Assembly (NCBI GenBank): GCA_011772495.1
Contig: WVZL01000044.1
Coordinates: forward strand, 62,001-126,000
Length of the DNA stretch: 64,000 nucleotides
Reading direction: 5' to 3'
Source of the DNA: Candidatus Aminicenantota bacterium
GTDB taxonomy: Bacteria; Acidobacteriota; Aminicenantia; Aminicenantales; Aminicenantaceae
The notes beneath the pieces are model-generated. The model was not told the origin of the DNA, ran no database searches, and was given only the letters and a program-made list of their open reading frames with translations. The number at the start of each line of letters is the position of its first letter. Positions within the stretch are counted from its first letter, which is position 1. Shown one piece after another: positions 50,486 to 60,300 of the stretch. The position numbers and the translations under genes were made by a program.

Positions 50486-51781
50486 TTATCCTTCAAAGCA
50501 ATTCAGGATTATTTCGGCCAGGTCCGAGATCATCAGGTCGGTCCCGCATTCTCGATTAGCCCAAAAAAAAGCATCATCCCAAGTGTGCATGCCCTGGAGG
50601 TCTGTTTTGCCGAAAACATTTTTTTTCTTGATTGAACCTTTCATGTCGAATCCATATTCAGAGAGAACGATCAAATCCGGGCCTGCAGCCAGGTAAGGGC
50701 CTGAGTATATCTCTTCCGTATCGAAAATTTCTCTTACGATTTTTCTTCCTCCATATTCCAGGTCGGCCAGTTTACTCTTGATCTTCTCTTTCAGAGATTT
50801 TTTATCAGCCGGGTCCACGCTGCCTTTGGGAAACTTATCTTTCAGGTTAAGATAAATTCGATTCGGGTCTAAGGCAAAAGCCTGAGCTGATTCAGAAATT
50901 TCAGTCAGGTTTTCTGGGGAGGAATTCTCAAACTCCAGGTATCCGTTGTCCCTCAGCCAGGTGTTCAGGTAGACTTCCTGTTCAACCTTGGTGAAGCCGT
51001 GGTCTGAAAGCAGATAGAGTCTGTCGTCGTCGGCTAATTTTCGGAAGGAATTAACGATCTTATTTATGACCTGGTCAATTTGCGTGTAATAGTCCAGGAA
51101 TTTCTGGTGATAGGGGTGGTTTTCGTCCTCATAAGCTGTCCATAAGAAATGTTGCAACCTGTCGGTTCCGGTGATGATGAATTCGAAATAGTCCCAATCC
51201 TCTCGCCAAAAATAATTCCAAGCTTTTTGACGTCCTTCCAGGGTCTTATCCAGTTCCTCCCAAAGAAGCTCATGATTTTCTCTAGATTTGAGAGTGTCTA
51301 TATCTATCAGATAGCCCATTTGCTCAAGGGGAGTTTTGAAAGTATGGGGGTAAACGGCCTTGGCCAATTCAATGGCCACAAAGCCTGAGATCAGGATCCC
51401 GTTTATCTTCCTGGCGGGGTAGGTGGAGGGTTGATTGATGATAATGCATTTTTTTTTCTTTTCCCCGAGTTGATCCCAAAAAGTCTCTTGTTTTAAATCT
51501 AGGAAGTTGGGAAAACGAAGCTCGTAGCTATTCGGCTTGAGGTCGGTGAAACCGAATATGCCGTGAGCAGCAGGATTGGCACCAGTCATGAAATTTGTCC
51601 AGCTCACTGATGAAATCTCAGGAAGGCTTGCTTTCAACTGGTGCAGATGGCCTGATTCGATGAGTCTCCCCATGGCAGGCATTATTCCCTTTCGGGAGAG
51701 TTCAAGAAGCAGAGAATAGGGCACACCATCCAAGCCAACAACACAGACTCGATTTTTCTTTTTTTTCTTAAAGATGCCCAT
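50486..51781 (-). CDS. Alkaline-phosphatase-superfamily phosphodiesterase, short form
   Basis: 431 residues with no signal peptide or membrane segment; the N-terminus is GIFKKKKKNRVCVVGLDGVP. Shared motifs: ISSVSWTNFMTGANPAAHGI (nucleophile region), GTDRLQHFLW, LSDHGFTKVEQ and the final metal His in GMHTWDDAFF. It lacks the large insert of the other two. It leads the three-gene array and is likely cytoplasmic, an odd setting for this family when its partners are exported. Confidence 0.88.
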   Translation of the reverse strand: MGIFKKKKKNRVCVVGLDGVPYSLLLELSRKGIMPAMGRLIESGHLHQLKASLPEISSVSWTNFMTGANPAAHGIFGFTDLKPNSYELRFPNFLDLKQETFWDQLGEKKKKCIIINQPSTYPARKINGILISGFVAIELAKAVYPHTFKTPLEQMGYLIDIDTLKSRENHELLWEELDKTLEGRQKAWNYFWREDWDYFEFIITGTDRLQHFLWTAYEDENHPYHQKFLDYYTQIDQVINKIVNSFRKLADDDRLYLLSDHGFTKVEQEVYLNTWLRDNGYLEFENSSPENLTEISESAQAFALDPNRIYLNLKDKFPKGSVDPADKKSLKEKIKSKLADLEYGGRKIVREIFDTEEIYSGPYLAAGPDLIVLSEYGFDMKGSIKKKNVFGKTDLQGMHTWDDAFFWANRECGTDLMISDLAEIILNCFEG

Positions 51782-51989
51782 GAGAAAGACTATTATAACA
51801 GTAAGGTTTTTATTGTCAATTTGGTTGAAAAAACAATCTGTATGTTCTGGGAATTCTTGTCATTGACATCAAATTTTCCCTGTGCTACTCATTTACAGGA
51901 ATCATAAACAAGCTGGTAGAATAGATGCCCATGTTATCCGCCATGGATAGGTCAGCTATTGCTCTCCTGGGTAAAATGGCGAGTTCCTG

Positions 51990-52724
51990 ATGCTTGATGT
52001 TCTCCCTTATATCATCTATTTTTTGGGTCCTTTTCTACTCGCTTTTTTCCTGGGAAAGAAAATTCTCAAGGCTCAATATAGAGCTTTTGCTGTAGGTTTG
52101 CTAACGTTTTTTGTAGCCTGGATTTTCATCATGGTTATTTCCCAGCTTCCCGCGGCTGGGAGTGAATCATTCCAAGAAGACACCATATTGTATGCCTTGA
52201 TTATCTCAGCCTCTGCCGGACTTTTTGAAGAATCAGGCCGTTATTTTAGCTTTCGAATCTTTAAGAGTTTACGAGAAAGAAGGGATTTGAATACAGGAAT
52301 CATGTATGCCGTCGGACACAGTGGAATGGAATCGATTATTGTGGGGGGCAACTTATTACTAACCACTGCCGTAGTCAAGTATGCCCCGGAAGTGTTATCC
52401 CCAAAGCTATTGGAAGAGAGTAAGGAAGTCTTAGAAATTGGATTTCACCAGGGATTGTATAATTCATTAGAGAGGCTCTTAGTCGGACTGCTGATCCATA
52501 GCTGTTTCACTCTCCTGGTGCTGCTCAGCCTCATGAAATCTAAAAAGAAATACTTATGGTTCGCCATGCTCTGGCATTTTGGGCATGATATGGTTGGTTT
52601 TAGCCTTCATCGAATATCCGAACATTGGATCGTAGGAAAGCTTTGGATAATATTCGTTGTGGTTGTGTATTCCTGGATTCTGGTTAGGCTTTCGCGGCAG
52701 GTTGTTCGGGAGACGACTTTATAA
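51990..52724 (+). CDS. YhfC-family intramembrane metalloprotease-like protein
   Basis: 244 residues with about seven hydrophobic helices. The YhfC signature residues, conserved Glu-Glu and His in membrane helices as in the CPBP-like superfamily, are present: AGLFEESGRYFSF and GHSGMESIIVGG, and later a His pair in LWHFGHDMVGFS. A membrane-embedded peptidase activity is expected for the wider superfamily but unproven. Divergent from the phosphatase operon. ATG 51990 follows AATGGCGAGTTCCTG, a weak site. Confidence 0.85.
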   Translation: MLDVLPYIIYFLGPFLLAFFLGKKILKAQYRAFAVGLLTFFVAWIFIMVISQLPAAGSESFQEDTILYALIISASAGLFEESGRYFSFRIFKSLRERRDLNTGIMYAVGHSGMESIIVGGNLLLTTAVVKYAPEVLSPKLLEESKEVLEIGFHQGLYNSLERLLVGLLIHSCFTLLVLLSLMKSKKKYLWFAMLWHFGHDMVGFSLHRISEHWIVGKLWIIFVVVVYSWILVRLSRQVVRETTL

Positions 52725-52736
52725 ACAAGATCGGAT

Positions 52737-54851
52737 TCAATCCAGTATAATCCTGGCATCTACTATAGTGCATCCCTTTCCTTTTTCATGAACGATAAGC
52801 GGGTTGATATCCAGCTCTTTTATAAGTTCAAAGTCTGAAACAAGCTGGCTCAGCCTTTTCAAGCTCTCCTCGATAGCAGGGATGTCATAAACTGGCCCTC
52901 CCCTGAAACCATCCAGTATTTTGTGGGTCTTTGTCCTTTTGATCATCATTGAAGCCGTAAGCTCGCGGATAGGAGCCAGCCGGAAAGCCACATCTTCCAA
53001 AGCTTCAACATATATGCCACCCAGACCGAACATCAGGATCGGGCCAAACTGGGGATCCCTGTTCATTCCTAGAATGACCTCTTTTCCCGCACGAGCCATG
53101 GTTTCTACTAAAATGCCAGTTATTCGAGCCTTTGGTTCTCTAGCTCGAACATTTCGCAGGATTTCGCGGTAGGCCTGCCGTACTTCGCTTTGATTCTTGA
53201 GGTTGAGCTTGACTCCCCCGTAGTCAAATTTATGAAGAATATCAGGAGATACAATCTTCATGGCCACTGGAAATCCGAGTCTGGAAGCTTTTTCCATAGC
53301 TCCTTTTTCGTCCTTGGCCAATATGGATTTGATCACCGGAAATTTATAGGCCTCCAGTACTTGATAAGCCTCTTGTTCCGAGAGAAAATGGCGGCCTTGT
53401 TTCTGAACAGATTCAATGATTTTCTTGGCCTTTATCTTGTTGACCTTGAATTTCCTGATCCCGGTTTGGGGACGGTTAAGCCACCAGGTGTAATTGGTCA
53501 TTTCTGAGAGAACTCTGGCCGCTGACTCAGGGAATCTGTAAGACGGGATTCCGTTTTCTTCTAGGATTTCGATACCCTTCGAGACATCATAGACTCCCAG
53601 AAAACAGGCCAAGACAGGTTTCTTATGGGCATTGGCGGTATTGACGATGGAAGTGGCGATTTTCTCTACATCGGTGAAAGCAGTCGGAGTGAGGATCACT
53701 ATAGAGGAATGAACCTTCTTATCTTTCAGAACGTGTTTAAGAGAGACTTCATAGCGATCATGGTGAGCATCCCCGATCAAATCCACCGGATTATTAAAAC
53801 TTGCCGTCGGAGGAAGGGCTTTCTTTAAGGCCTGGACAGTATTGGAACTGAGAGAGGTCACGTTCAACCCATAGTGAATACAGGAGTCAGTGGCCAATAT
53901 TCCCGGGCCCCCAGAATTGGTGACGATTGCAACATTTCTACCAGCGGGGAGGGGTTGGCTAGAGAAAGCCCTCACATAATCGAAGAGTTCTTCCAGGGTT
54001 TCTACTCTGAGCACTCCGCACTGTTCGAAGACGGCGTCATAAACCTTGTCCGAGCCAGCCAGGGAGCCAGTGTGGGAAGAAGCTGCTCTGGCACCCAAGA
54101 CAGTGCTCCCTGCTTTGAGAGCAATGATAGGTTTGGGATTCGAGGCATCGCTGGTGATTTCGCGAGCAATCCTCATGAATTCTCTTCCGTTGACCAAGTC
54201 TTCGAGATACATCAATATCACATCCGTCTTATGATCCTCTTTCAGATAGAGCAAAAGATCATTCTCGTTTATGTCGGCCTTGTTTCCCATGCTGATAAAC
54301 TTGGCAAATCCGACGTTGGCCTCCTTTGCATATTCAAGAACAGCCACGCAGAGAGCTCCACTCTGTGAGACAAAAGATATATTTCCTTGTTTCGGAAACT
54401 GCATGCCAAAAGTAGCATTCAAGCAGGATTTAGGGTCGGTGTTGATGATGCCCAAACAATTCGGCCCTAGGAGAGAAATATTATAGTTTTCGATAATTTT
54501 TTCTATTTCTTGCTCTAGTTCAATTCCAGCTCCCCCTATTTCTTTGAATCCCGCGGAAATGATTATGGCGCCTTTGACTCCCTTCTGGCCGCATTCATCC
54601 AGGACTGAAGGAACATAACGGCTGGGCACAATGATAATAGCTAAATCGACGACATCAGGAATTTCCGTCACTGTAGGGTAGCTCTTGATTCCCAAAATTC
54701 CTTTGGCCTTTGGGTTGACTGGATAAACAATCCCCTGAATTCGGTTGCCGATGATATTGGCCAAAAGGGATTGGCCGACGCTTCCCGGCTCTCTTGAGGC
54801 CCCTATGACAGCTATGGATCTTGGGTAAAAAATAAAGTTTAATTTATTCAT
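52737..54851 (-). CDS. Acyl-CoA synthetase (NDP/ADP-forming), fused alpha and beta parts
   Basis: 704 residues. Domains in order: CoA-binding (GASREPGSVGQSLL), succinyl-CoA-ligase-like (LLGPNCLGIIN), a second ligase domain with the phosphorylated His in SSHTGSLAGSD, and a C-terminal ATP-grasp domain (PVAMKIVSPDILHKFDYGGV and DINPLIVHEKGKG). It makes ATP from acetyl- or acyl-CoA, the energy step of peptide-fermenting archaea and some bacteria. Both subunits are in one chain. Start ATG 54851. Confidence 0.94.
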   Translation of the reverse strand: MNKLNFIFYPRSIAVIGASREPGSVGQSLLANIIGNRIQGIVYPVNPKAKGILGIKSYPTVTEIPDVVDLAIIIVPSRYVPSVLDECGQKGVKGAIIISAGFKEIGGAGIELEQEIEKIIENYNISLLGPNCLGIINTDPKSCLNATFGMQFPKQGNISFVSQSGALCVAVLEYAKEANVGFAKFISMGNKADINENDLLLYLKEDHKTDVILMYLEDLVNGREFMRIAREITSDASNPKPIIALKAGSTVLGARAASSHTGSLAGSDKVYDAVFEQCGVLRVETLEELFDYVRAFSSQPLPAGRNVAIVTNSGGPGILATDSCIHYGLNVTSLSSNTVQALKKALPPTASFNNPVDLIGDAHHDRYEVSLKHVLKDKKVHSSIVILTPTAFTDVEKIATSIVNTANAHKKPVLACFLGVYDVSKGIEILEENGIPSYRFPESAARVLSEMTNYTWWLNRPQTGIRKFKVNKIKAKKIIESVQKQGRHFLSEQEAYQVLEAYKFPVIKSILAKDEKGAMEKASRLGFPVAMKIVSPDILHKFDYGGVKLNLKNQSEVRQAYREILRNVRAREPKARITGILVETMARAGKEVILGMNRDPQFGPILMFGLGGIYVEALEDVAFRLAPIRELTASMMIKRTKTHKILDGFRGGPVYDIPAIEESLKRLSQLVSDFELIKELDINPLIVHEKGKGCTIVDARIILD

Positions 54852-54941
54852 GTTTTTTTATCCTCTAATGGTCTCACGATTGGCTGGCTTATGAAATCTC
54901 CCTTTGCTAAATTCCTTATAAGCTATTCTCTTTAGTCATTT

Positions 54942-55637
54942 CTATTTTTCTTCTGGGGGATTCTGGGTTTTCAGGAGCTGTTCGAGAAATGCTTCCTCAG
55001 TTGTGGCTCCCTCTATGAATATCGTTTCGTTGATGACGGTTTTCGGAACACCGAACACGTTGTATTTTTGAGCCAGATGGGGAAATTCTGTGGATTCAAC
55101 CATTTCAGACTTGATGAAAGGAGATTCGAGAGCACATTGATGCCCTAGTCTCACAGCCATAGGGCAGTAAGGACAGGTCGGGGTGACAAAGACCTGGATA
55201 TGAATATCTTTATCAACTCCTTTAAGAGCATCTTTTGTTTTCTGGCTCAAGCCGGTTTTTCCCTTAGAGACATCGACCACGGTTTCGATAAGGCTTCCGT
55301 ATTCGTATCCGGAAGGGATGCCGAAGAATCTTATTCCATAGTCTTTTTCGTTGAGGATGATCGTGGCCGGGATTTTATCGATGCCGTACTCTGCTGCTTT
55401 TTCCTTGTCTCCCTCAAAGTCATAGATATTGAGTTTTATTTTATCTGAAAGGGCGCTGACTTCCTCCAAGAGCTGTCTTGTTTCTTTACAGTAGAGACAC
55501 TCTTGTCCCTTGAGATGTTCAGGAACAACGAGACGACTCGGCTCTTGAGTAAAGAAGATGAGCGTGACCGGATTCTCAAGCTCTTCGCTGAATTTTTTCT
55601 TAGTGGCTTCAACGACCTCTTTATTTAGAATTTCCAT
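54942..55637 (-). CDS. Protein disulfide oxidoreductase (PDO, tandem glutaredoxin-like)
   Basis: 231 residues with two thioredoxin folds, each with a CxxC: CLYCKETRQL in the first (about residue 46) and CPYCPMAVRLGHQC in the second (about residue 147), plus cis-Pro signatures KIPATIIL and GVPKTVIN. This architecture is the PDO of thermophilic archaea and bacteria, which forms or isomerises disulfides in the cytoplasm. A linker joins the halves. It lies next to the acyl-CoA synthetase with no shared promoter evident. Confidence 0.92.
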   Translation of the reverse strand: MEILNKEVVEATKKKFSEELENPVTLIFFTQEPSRLVVPEHLKGQECLYCKETRQLLEEVSALSDKIKLNIYDFEGDKEKAAEYGIDKIPATIILNEKDYGIRFFGIPSGYEYGSLIETVVDVSKGKTGLSQKTKDALKGVDKDIHIQVFVTPTCPYCPMAVRLGHQCALESPFIKSEMVESTEFPHLAQKYNVFGVPKTVINETIFIEGATTEEAFLEQLLKTQNPPEEK

Positions 55638-55704
55638 GTGTTTACTCCTTTGTATAGCTGTTGATTCATTTTAAATTCACTCCTCCAAAAAATCAATGTC
55701 ATTT

Positions 55705-55785
55705 GGGGTCAGGTCTTGACTTTCAAGGTTTTGCTGTTTAGATCCTATATTTTCTTGGAAATGTTCAAAGTCAAGACCTGACCCC
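55705..55785. repeat. Inverted repeat, family B
   Basis: A perfect 19-bp inverted repeat: GGGGTCAGGTCTTGACTTT at 55705-55723 and its reverse complement at 55767-55785, with a 43-nt loop. It lies in the space between the divergently transcribed PDO and beta-barrel genes. The arm differs from family A. Sequences like this recur in many bacterial genomes as REP-type elements mobilised by RAYT transposases, so this is probably a non-autonomous copy. Confidence 0.8.
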
Positions 55786-55864
55786 TTTCTTTTCACAATA
55801 AAGTTTGAGACCGATGAAGAGTTCTCCCTAGGGAAATAGGGCTGATTTCGGCTCTGAAATAAGT

Positions 55865-55870
55865 TATAAT
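55865..55870 (+). promoter_or_regulatory. -10 box for the beta-barrel gene, near-leaderless
   Basis: A perfect TATAAT (55865-55870) lies 11 nt before the ATG at 55882, so transcription should start about 5 nt upstream of the start codon. The -35 region is poor (CTGATT at a 17-nt spacing), so promoter strength is uncertain. Confidence 0.4.
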
Positions 55871-55881
55871 TCTGCGGTTCT

Positions 55882-57225
55882 ATGGAAATGAAAAAACCTA
55901 TCCTGACGGGTATTCTTCTTCTCTATCTTTTTCTCCCTGGAGTGCTGACTGGCTCAGGTTCAGATGATTTTCGGCTCTCCAAAGCCAAAGCCGAGGCAGA
56001 GGTTGAGCTGGGGCTCGACTCCTCTGAGAGGAGGTTCTACAGGCCCAATCTTCAGTTTAGTTTTCCTCTGAAATCAGGTCTGATTTTTGTGAAGATGATG
56101 TATGACCAGAGAATAAGCAGCCGTCTTCAAGGGGAAGTCGATTTTTGGCTCAAGATGGGATTGAGGAGGGCTTTTGTTGAGAATTTATTTCTCGAGGCGA
56201 GCCTTAATCATATGTGTCGTCATATATCCTCGGAAGATTATTCAAAGATTCTCGATTTGAACGAGCTCATCGGAGAGGTATGGCTTTCTCATAATAATTA
56301 CAGATTGGGATTGGGATTGGGAACTTACCTTGGAGGGAGCGCTTCTTACAAGGGCTTGGTGTTGTTGAATTTTGAGTTTCCAAAAATTCTCAACTCGGAG
56401 TTCTCTCTAGTTGGTGAGGTTAAACTCTTGGATTTTGAGGAGATCTTACATGAGATCGAGCTGTTTGCTGGTTTGAGCGAGGGTGTAGATTTATTCATCA
56501 GGAATGCGAGGCATTATGAATACAAGAATACAACCTACCTAGGAATTCGGCTCAAGTCGGACGGGAAAGCTGAAAGCCTGGTTGAACATTTGAGATTTCG
56601 GTGGGGCTACTATCCTTTCGATGATGTCTATAAAGCCTTCGCTTCGAAAGAGATTAAGCTTGAATTCTTCAAGACTTCTCGCCGCAGAGTGCTTTTTTCT
56701 TTTCGAGGGATAATTCCTATTCTGGAGAGCAAAGGATTATTCACAGGCCAGTTTAGGCCTGAAAGACTGCGATATCCATTATCGATGGAATACGAAAAGA
56801 AAGCTGGGGATGAACTGTTTGTGTTTGGGTATTGGAGATATGAAATCCTTATGCCTATCGATGTGGCTGAAGAATTCAGTTCGAACCTGGGAGTAGGGGT
56901 GGGGATGAGGAATCTGCCAAATTTCTACAGGCTTTCTAGAAACCTAAGGGTCGAGTTCTTCGCTGGTTATAATTTCGGGCATAAATACGATCTGGGAGGA
57001 GCAGCAGGGATTAATACCTTAAAAAAAGGTTTTAATATTGGGGCTGAGTTCCATTTTAGAGTAAACCCCGATCAGTTGAAGATAGCTATTGACCTCTTCT
57101 GCGAGATGGGCAGAGCAGTAAAGATTCGTCCTTTTATGAGATGGGAGAGTAGGTCTTATTCTGATCATGAAGATTCGTCTGACGATAGAATTCTCTTTGG
57201 AATTCAATTCATCAGTTGGTTTTAA
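55882..57225 (+). CDS. Putative outer-membrane beta-barrel protein
   Basis: 447 residues with a signal peptide (ILTGILLLYLFLPGVLTGSG). The mature part is rich in alternating amphipathic strands with aromatic girdle residues (RLGLGLGTYLGGSASYKGLV, FVFGYWRYEILMPIDVAEEF, LRVEFFAGYNFGHKYDLGGA) and ends in Phe (IQFISWF), the outer-membrane insertion signature. No family recognised. Possibly a large barrel of about 16-18 strands. Start ATG 55882 or 55888. No ribosome site, in line with near-leaderless transcription. Confidence 0.72.
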   Translation: MEMKKPILTGILLLYLFLPGVLTGSGSDDFRLSKAKAEAEVELGLDSSERRFYRPNLQFSFPLKSGLIFVKMMYDQRISSRLQGEVDFWLKMGLRRAFVENLFLEASLNHMCRHISSEDYSKILDLNELIGEVWLSHNNYRLGLGLGTYLGGSASYKGLVLLNFEFPKILNSEFSLVGEVKLLDFEEILHEIELFAGLSEGVDLFIRNARHYEYKNTTYLGIRLKSDGKAESLVEHLRFRWGYYPFDDVYKAFASKEIKLEFFKTSRRRVLFSFRGIIPILESKGLFTGQFRPERLRYPLSMEYEKKAGDELFVFGYWRYEILMPIDVAEEFSSNLGVGVGMRNLPNFYRLSRNLRVEFFAGYNFGHKYDLGGAAGINTLKKGFNIGAEFHFRVNPDQLKIAIDLFCEMGRAVKIRPFMRWESRSYSDHEDSSDDRILFGIQFISWF

Positions 57226-57275
57226 AAGAAATAAAAAAATTGTAGACATTTCTATTTTTTCTCAAGAGTCAACCA

Positions 57276-57313
57276 AGGGACGTGAGGAAACTGCGAAAAA
57301 AAGAACCGTCCCT
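57276..57313. repeat. Partial family A inverted repeat
   Basis: A 7-bp stem, AGGGACG (57276-57282) with CGTCCCT (57307-57313), in a segment where AAAAAGAACCGTCCCT repeats the right arm of family A. The left arm is damaged (the TTCTATTTTTT core lies detached at 57250). Likely a decayed copy. Lies just upstream of the tricorn promoter. Confidence 0.6.
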
Positions 57314-57325
57314 GTTTGTATTTGC

Positions 57326-57354
57326 TTGTTACTGAAATAAGGGTATGCTATATT
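57326..57354 (+). promoter_or_regulatory. Possible promoter of the tricorn-type protease
   Basis: TTGTTA (57326-57331), 17-nt spacer, TATATT (57349-57354). The start would lie about 35 nt before ATG 57396 with its AAGGAGG site. Confidence 0.55.
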
Positions 57355-57395
57355 TTCTATTTAAATCTATAAATTCTAAAAGACAAGGAGGTAAA

Positions 57396-60300
57396 ATGAA
57401 ATCAAAAGTTATCCTGGGTGTCTTTTTGATTCTTATATTCTTTACCGGTGTTTTGTATGCACCTCAAGAAACCCGTCTGCTTCGTTTCCCCACCATCCAT
57501 AAAGACCAGATCGTGTTCACCTATGCGGGAGACCTTTATATTGTTTCCTCGTCGGGAGGAGTCGCCCGCAAGCTCACCAGCCATGAAGGCTTTGAACAGT
57601 TTGCTCGCTTTTCTCCCGATGGCCGCCAGATTGCCTTTACAGGAGAATACGACGGGAACAGGGAAGTCTATCTGATACCCCGGGAGGGAGGAATACCCAA
57701 ACGACTGACCTACACCGCCTCTCTCGGCCGTGATGACGTGACTGACCGAATGGGTCCCAACAATATTGTCATGGGGTGGCGGCATGACAACCAACACATA
57801 GTTTTTCGCTCCCGAAGGTGGGAATGGAACAGCTTTAACGGGCAACTGTATTTGGCTTCTGTCGATGGTGGAATTCCGCAGCAGCTGCCATTGCCTCGAG
57901 GAGGATTCTGTTCTTTTTCCCCAGATGATAAGAAATTAGCCTACAATCGGATATTCCGGGAATTCCGGACCTGGAAGCGCTATCGAGGGGGAATGGCTGA
58001 TGATGTCTGGATTTATGACTTTGAGACAAAGAAACTGGAGAACGCGACCAATAATCCTGCTCAAGATATTATCCCGATGTGGCATGGAAACAAGGTCTAT
58101 TTTCTCTCTGACCGTGATGAGAATAAAAGAATGAATCTTTTTGTCTATGACACTGCAACCAAGGAAACGAAAAAGCTGACTGCTTTTGAAGATTTTGACA
58201 TTAAATTTCCCTCTCTTGGTCCTGAAGCCATTGTCTTTGAAAACGGAGGTGAACTCTATCGGTTTGACCTGACTCAGGAGAAGGCCGCCAAGATTCCGGT
58301 CGTCATCGCCGATGATATGATTTCTGCCCGGGACCAAATCGTTAACGTCAGCGAAAAAGTCACCAACTATGAAATTTCTCCGGATGGCAAGCGGGCCTTA
58401 TTTGGAGCTCGAGGAGAAATATTCACCTTGCCTGTTAAACATGGAAATACCCGCAACCTGACCAACACTTCTGGCATCCATGAAAGGAATTCCAAGTGGT
58501 CGCCCGACGGAAAATGGATCGCTTATATATCTGATGCCAGCGGAACAGATGAAATTTATATCAGGCCCCAAGATGGTTCAGATAAGGCTGAGCAAATCAC
58601 CAAGAATGGTGATACCTACAAGTATCAGATCTACTGGTCGCCAGACAGCAAAAAGCTCCTCTGGGGTGATAAAAAGCTGCGTCTCAATTATGTGGACATC
58701 GAGACCAAAGAAATCGTAGAAGTCATCAAAGCCACGGCCTGGGAGATACGTGATTATTGCTGGTCCCCAGATAGTCAATGGATAGCCTACTCGAAGTTTG
58801 AGGCAGAAAGCATGATAAAAGTTTATCTCTACTCTCTATCAACAAAAAAGAACCATGAAATCACGGAGGGTTGGTATTCCTCGTATGGCCCTTGCTTCAG
58901 CTCGGATGGCAAGTACTTGTTTTTGGTGTCAGATAGGGATTTTAATCCTATATACAGCCGGACCGAATGGAACCATGCTTATCGGGCTATGGCCAGAGTT
59001 TACCTTGTAACTCTTTCTGCAGAAGTCAAGTCTCCTTTTGAACCCAAAAGCGATGAGGTGGAACCGAAGAAAGAGAGCGATGAAGTAAGCGAAAAGGCCG
59101 GAGAAGAGAAGAAAAAAGCTGAGGAAAAAAAGGAAAAACAAAAGAAGGAAGTAAAAGTGGAAGTGGACCTCCAGGGGCTGAAGGACCGCATCATCGGATT
59201 TCCTGTAGAAGTGGCCTATTACGGGAATATCACTTCAGTCGAAGACAAGGTTTATTATATGAAGCGAGAAGAAGGAGAAAGAAAATTATTTTTGAAGATG
59301 TATGACCTCAAGGAACTAAAAGAAACAGACCTTGGCCAGATTGATGGGTATGAAATTTCTTCTGACATGAAGAAAATGCTGGTCTCCAAAGATAAATCCT
59401 TTGCCATAATCGACCTTCCCAAGGCTCAAATCAAGATAAAAGATAAGCTCGATCTATCAAACATGGAGATGAGGCTTGAGCGGAGGAAAGAGTGGAACCA
59501 GATCTTCAACGAGTGCTGGCGTCAGATGAAGGATTTCTTCTACGATCCCAACATGCACGGGATTGATTGGGAAGCCACTCGGAAGCGTTATGAGCCTTTG
59601 GCCAAAGCCGCGAACCACAGGGCCGATCTAACCTATGTGATCGGAGAAATGATCGGAGAGTTGAATGTCGGTCATACCTATGTCGGCGGAGGTGATTTTC
59701 CCAAGGTTAAGAAGGTAAAGGTTGGTCTCCTGGGTGCTCGATTCGAGAAAGATCCAGAGACAGGGTATTACAGAATCGCTAAGATTCTGAAGGGAGAGAA
59801 TTGGGATAAATCCTTGCGCTCACCCCTCACTGAGGTTGGAGTGAATGTCGAAGAGGGCAATTATCTGATAGCTATTGACGGAAAGCCGACCAACGATATG
59901 ACAGACATGTACGAAGCTCTTCTGAATGCTGTCGGAAAGCAGGTAACTCTAAAAGTCAACACCAAGCCCCAGGAAAAGGGGAGTCGTGAAGTCGTGGTTC
60001 GACCAATCGAGGACGAGCTTCCCCTTTATTATTACAATATGGTCCAGACCAATATCGAAAAAGTCACCAAAGCCACGGATGGCAAAGTCGGTTATATCCA
60101 TATCCCGGATATGGGGCGGCCTGGTCTGAATGAATTCGTGAAACATTTTTACCCTCAACTCCGTAAGAAGGCCCTCATCATCGATGTGCGCAGCAATGGG
60201 GGAGGAAGTGTTTCTCCGATGATCATTGAACGTTTGAGGCGAGAAATCGCCATGGTGGGTGTGGCCAGGAATACCATTCCCTCCCCGGACCCTGACGCGG

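Noticed and set aside
51863-51891. Promoter TTGACA-17-TACTCA before the YhfC-like gene
   Set aside because: The -35 is perfect but the -10 matches TATAAT poorly, so I did not list it as a feature.
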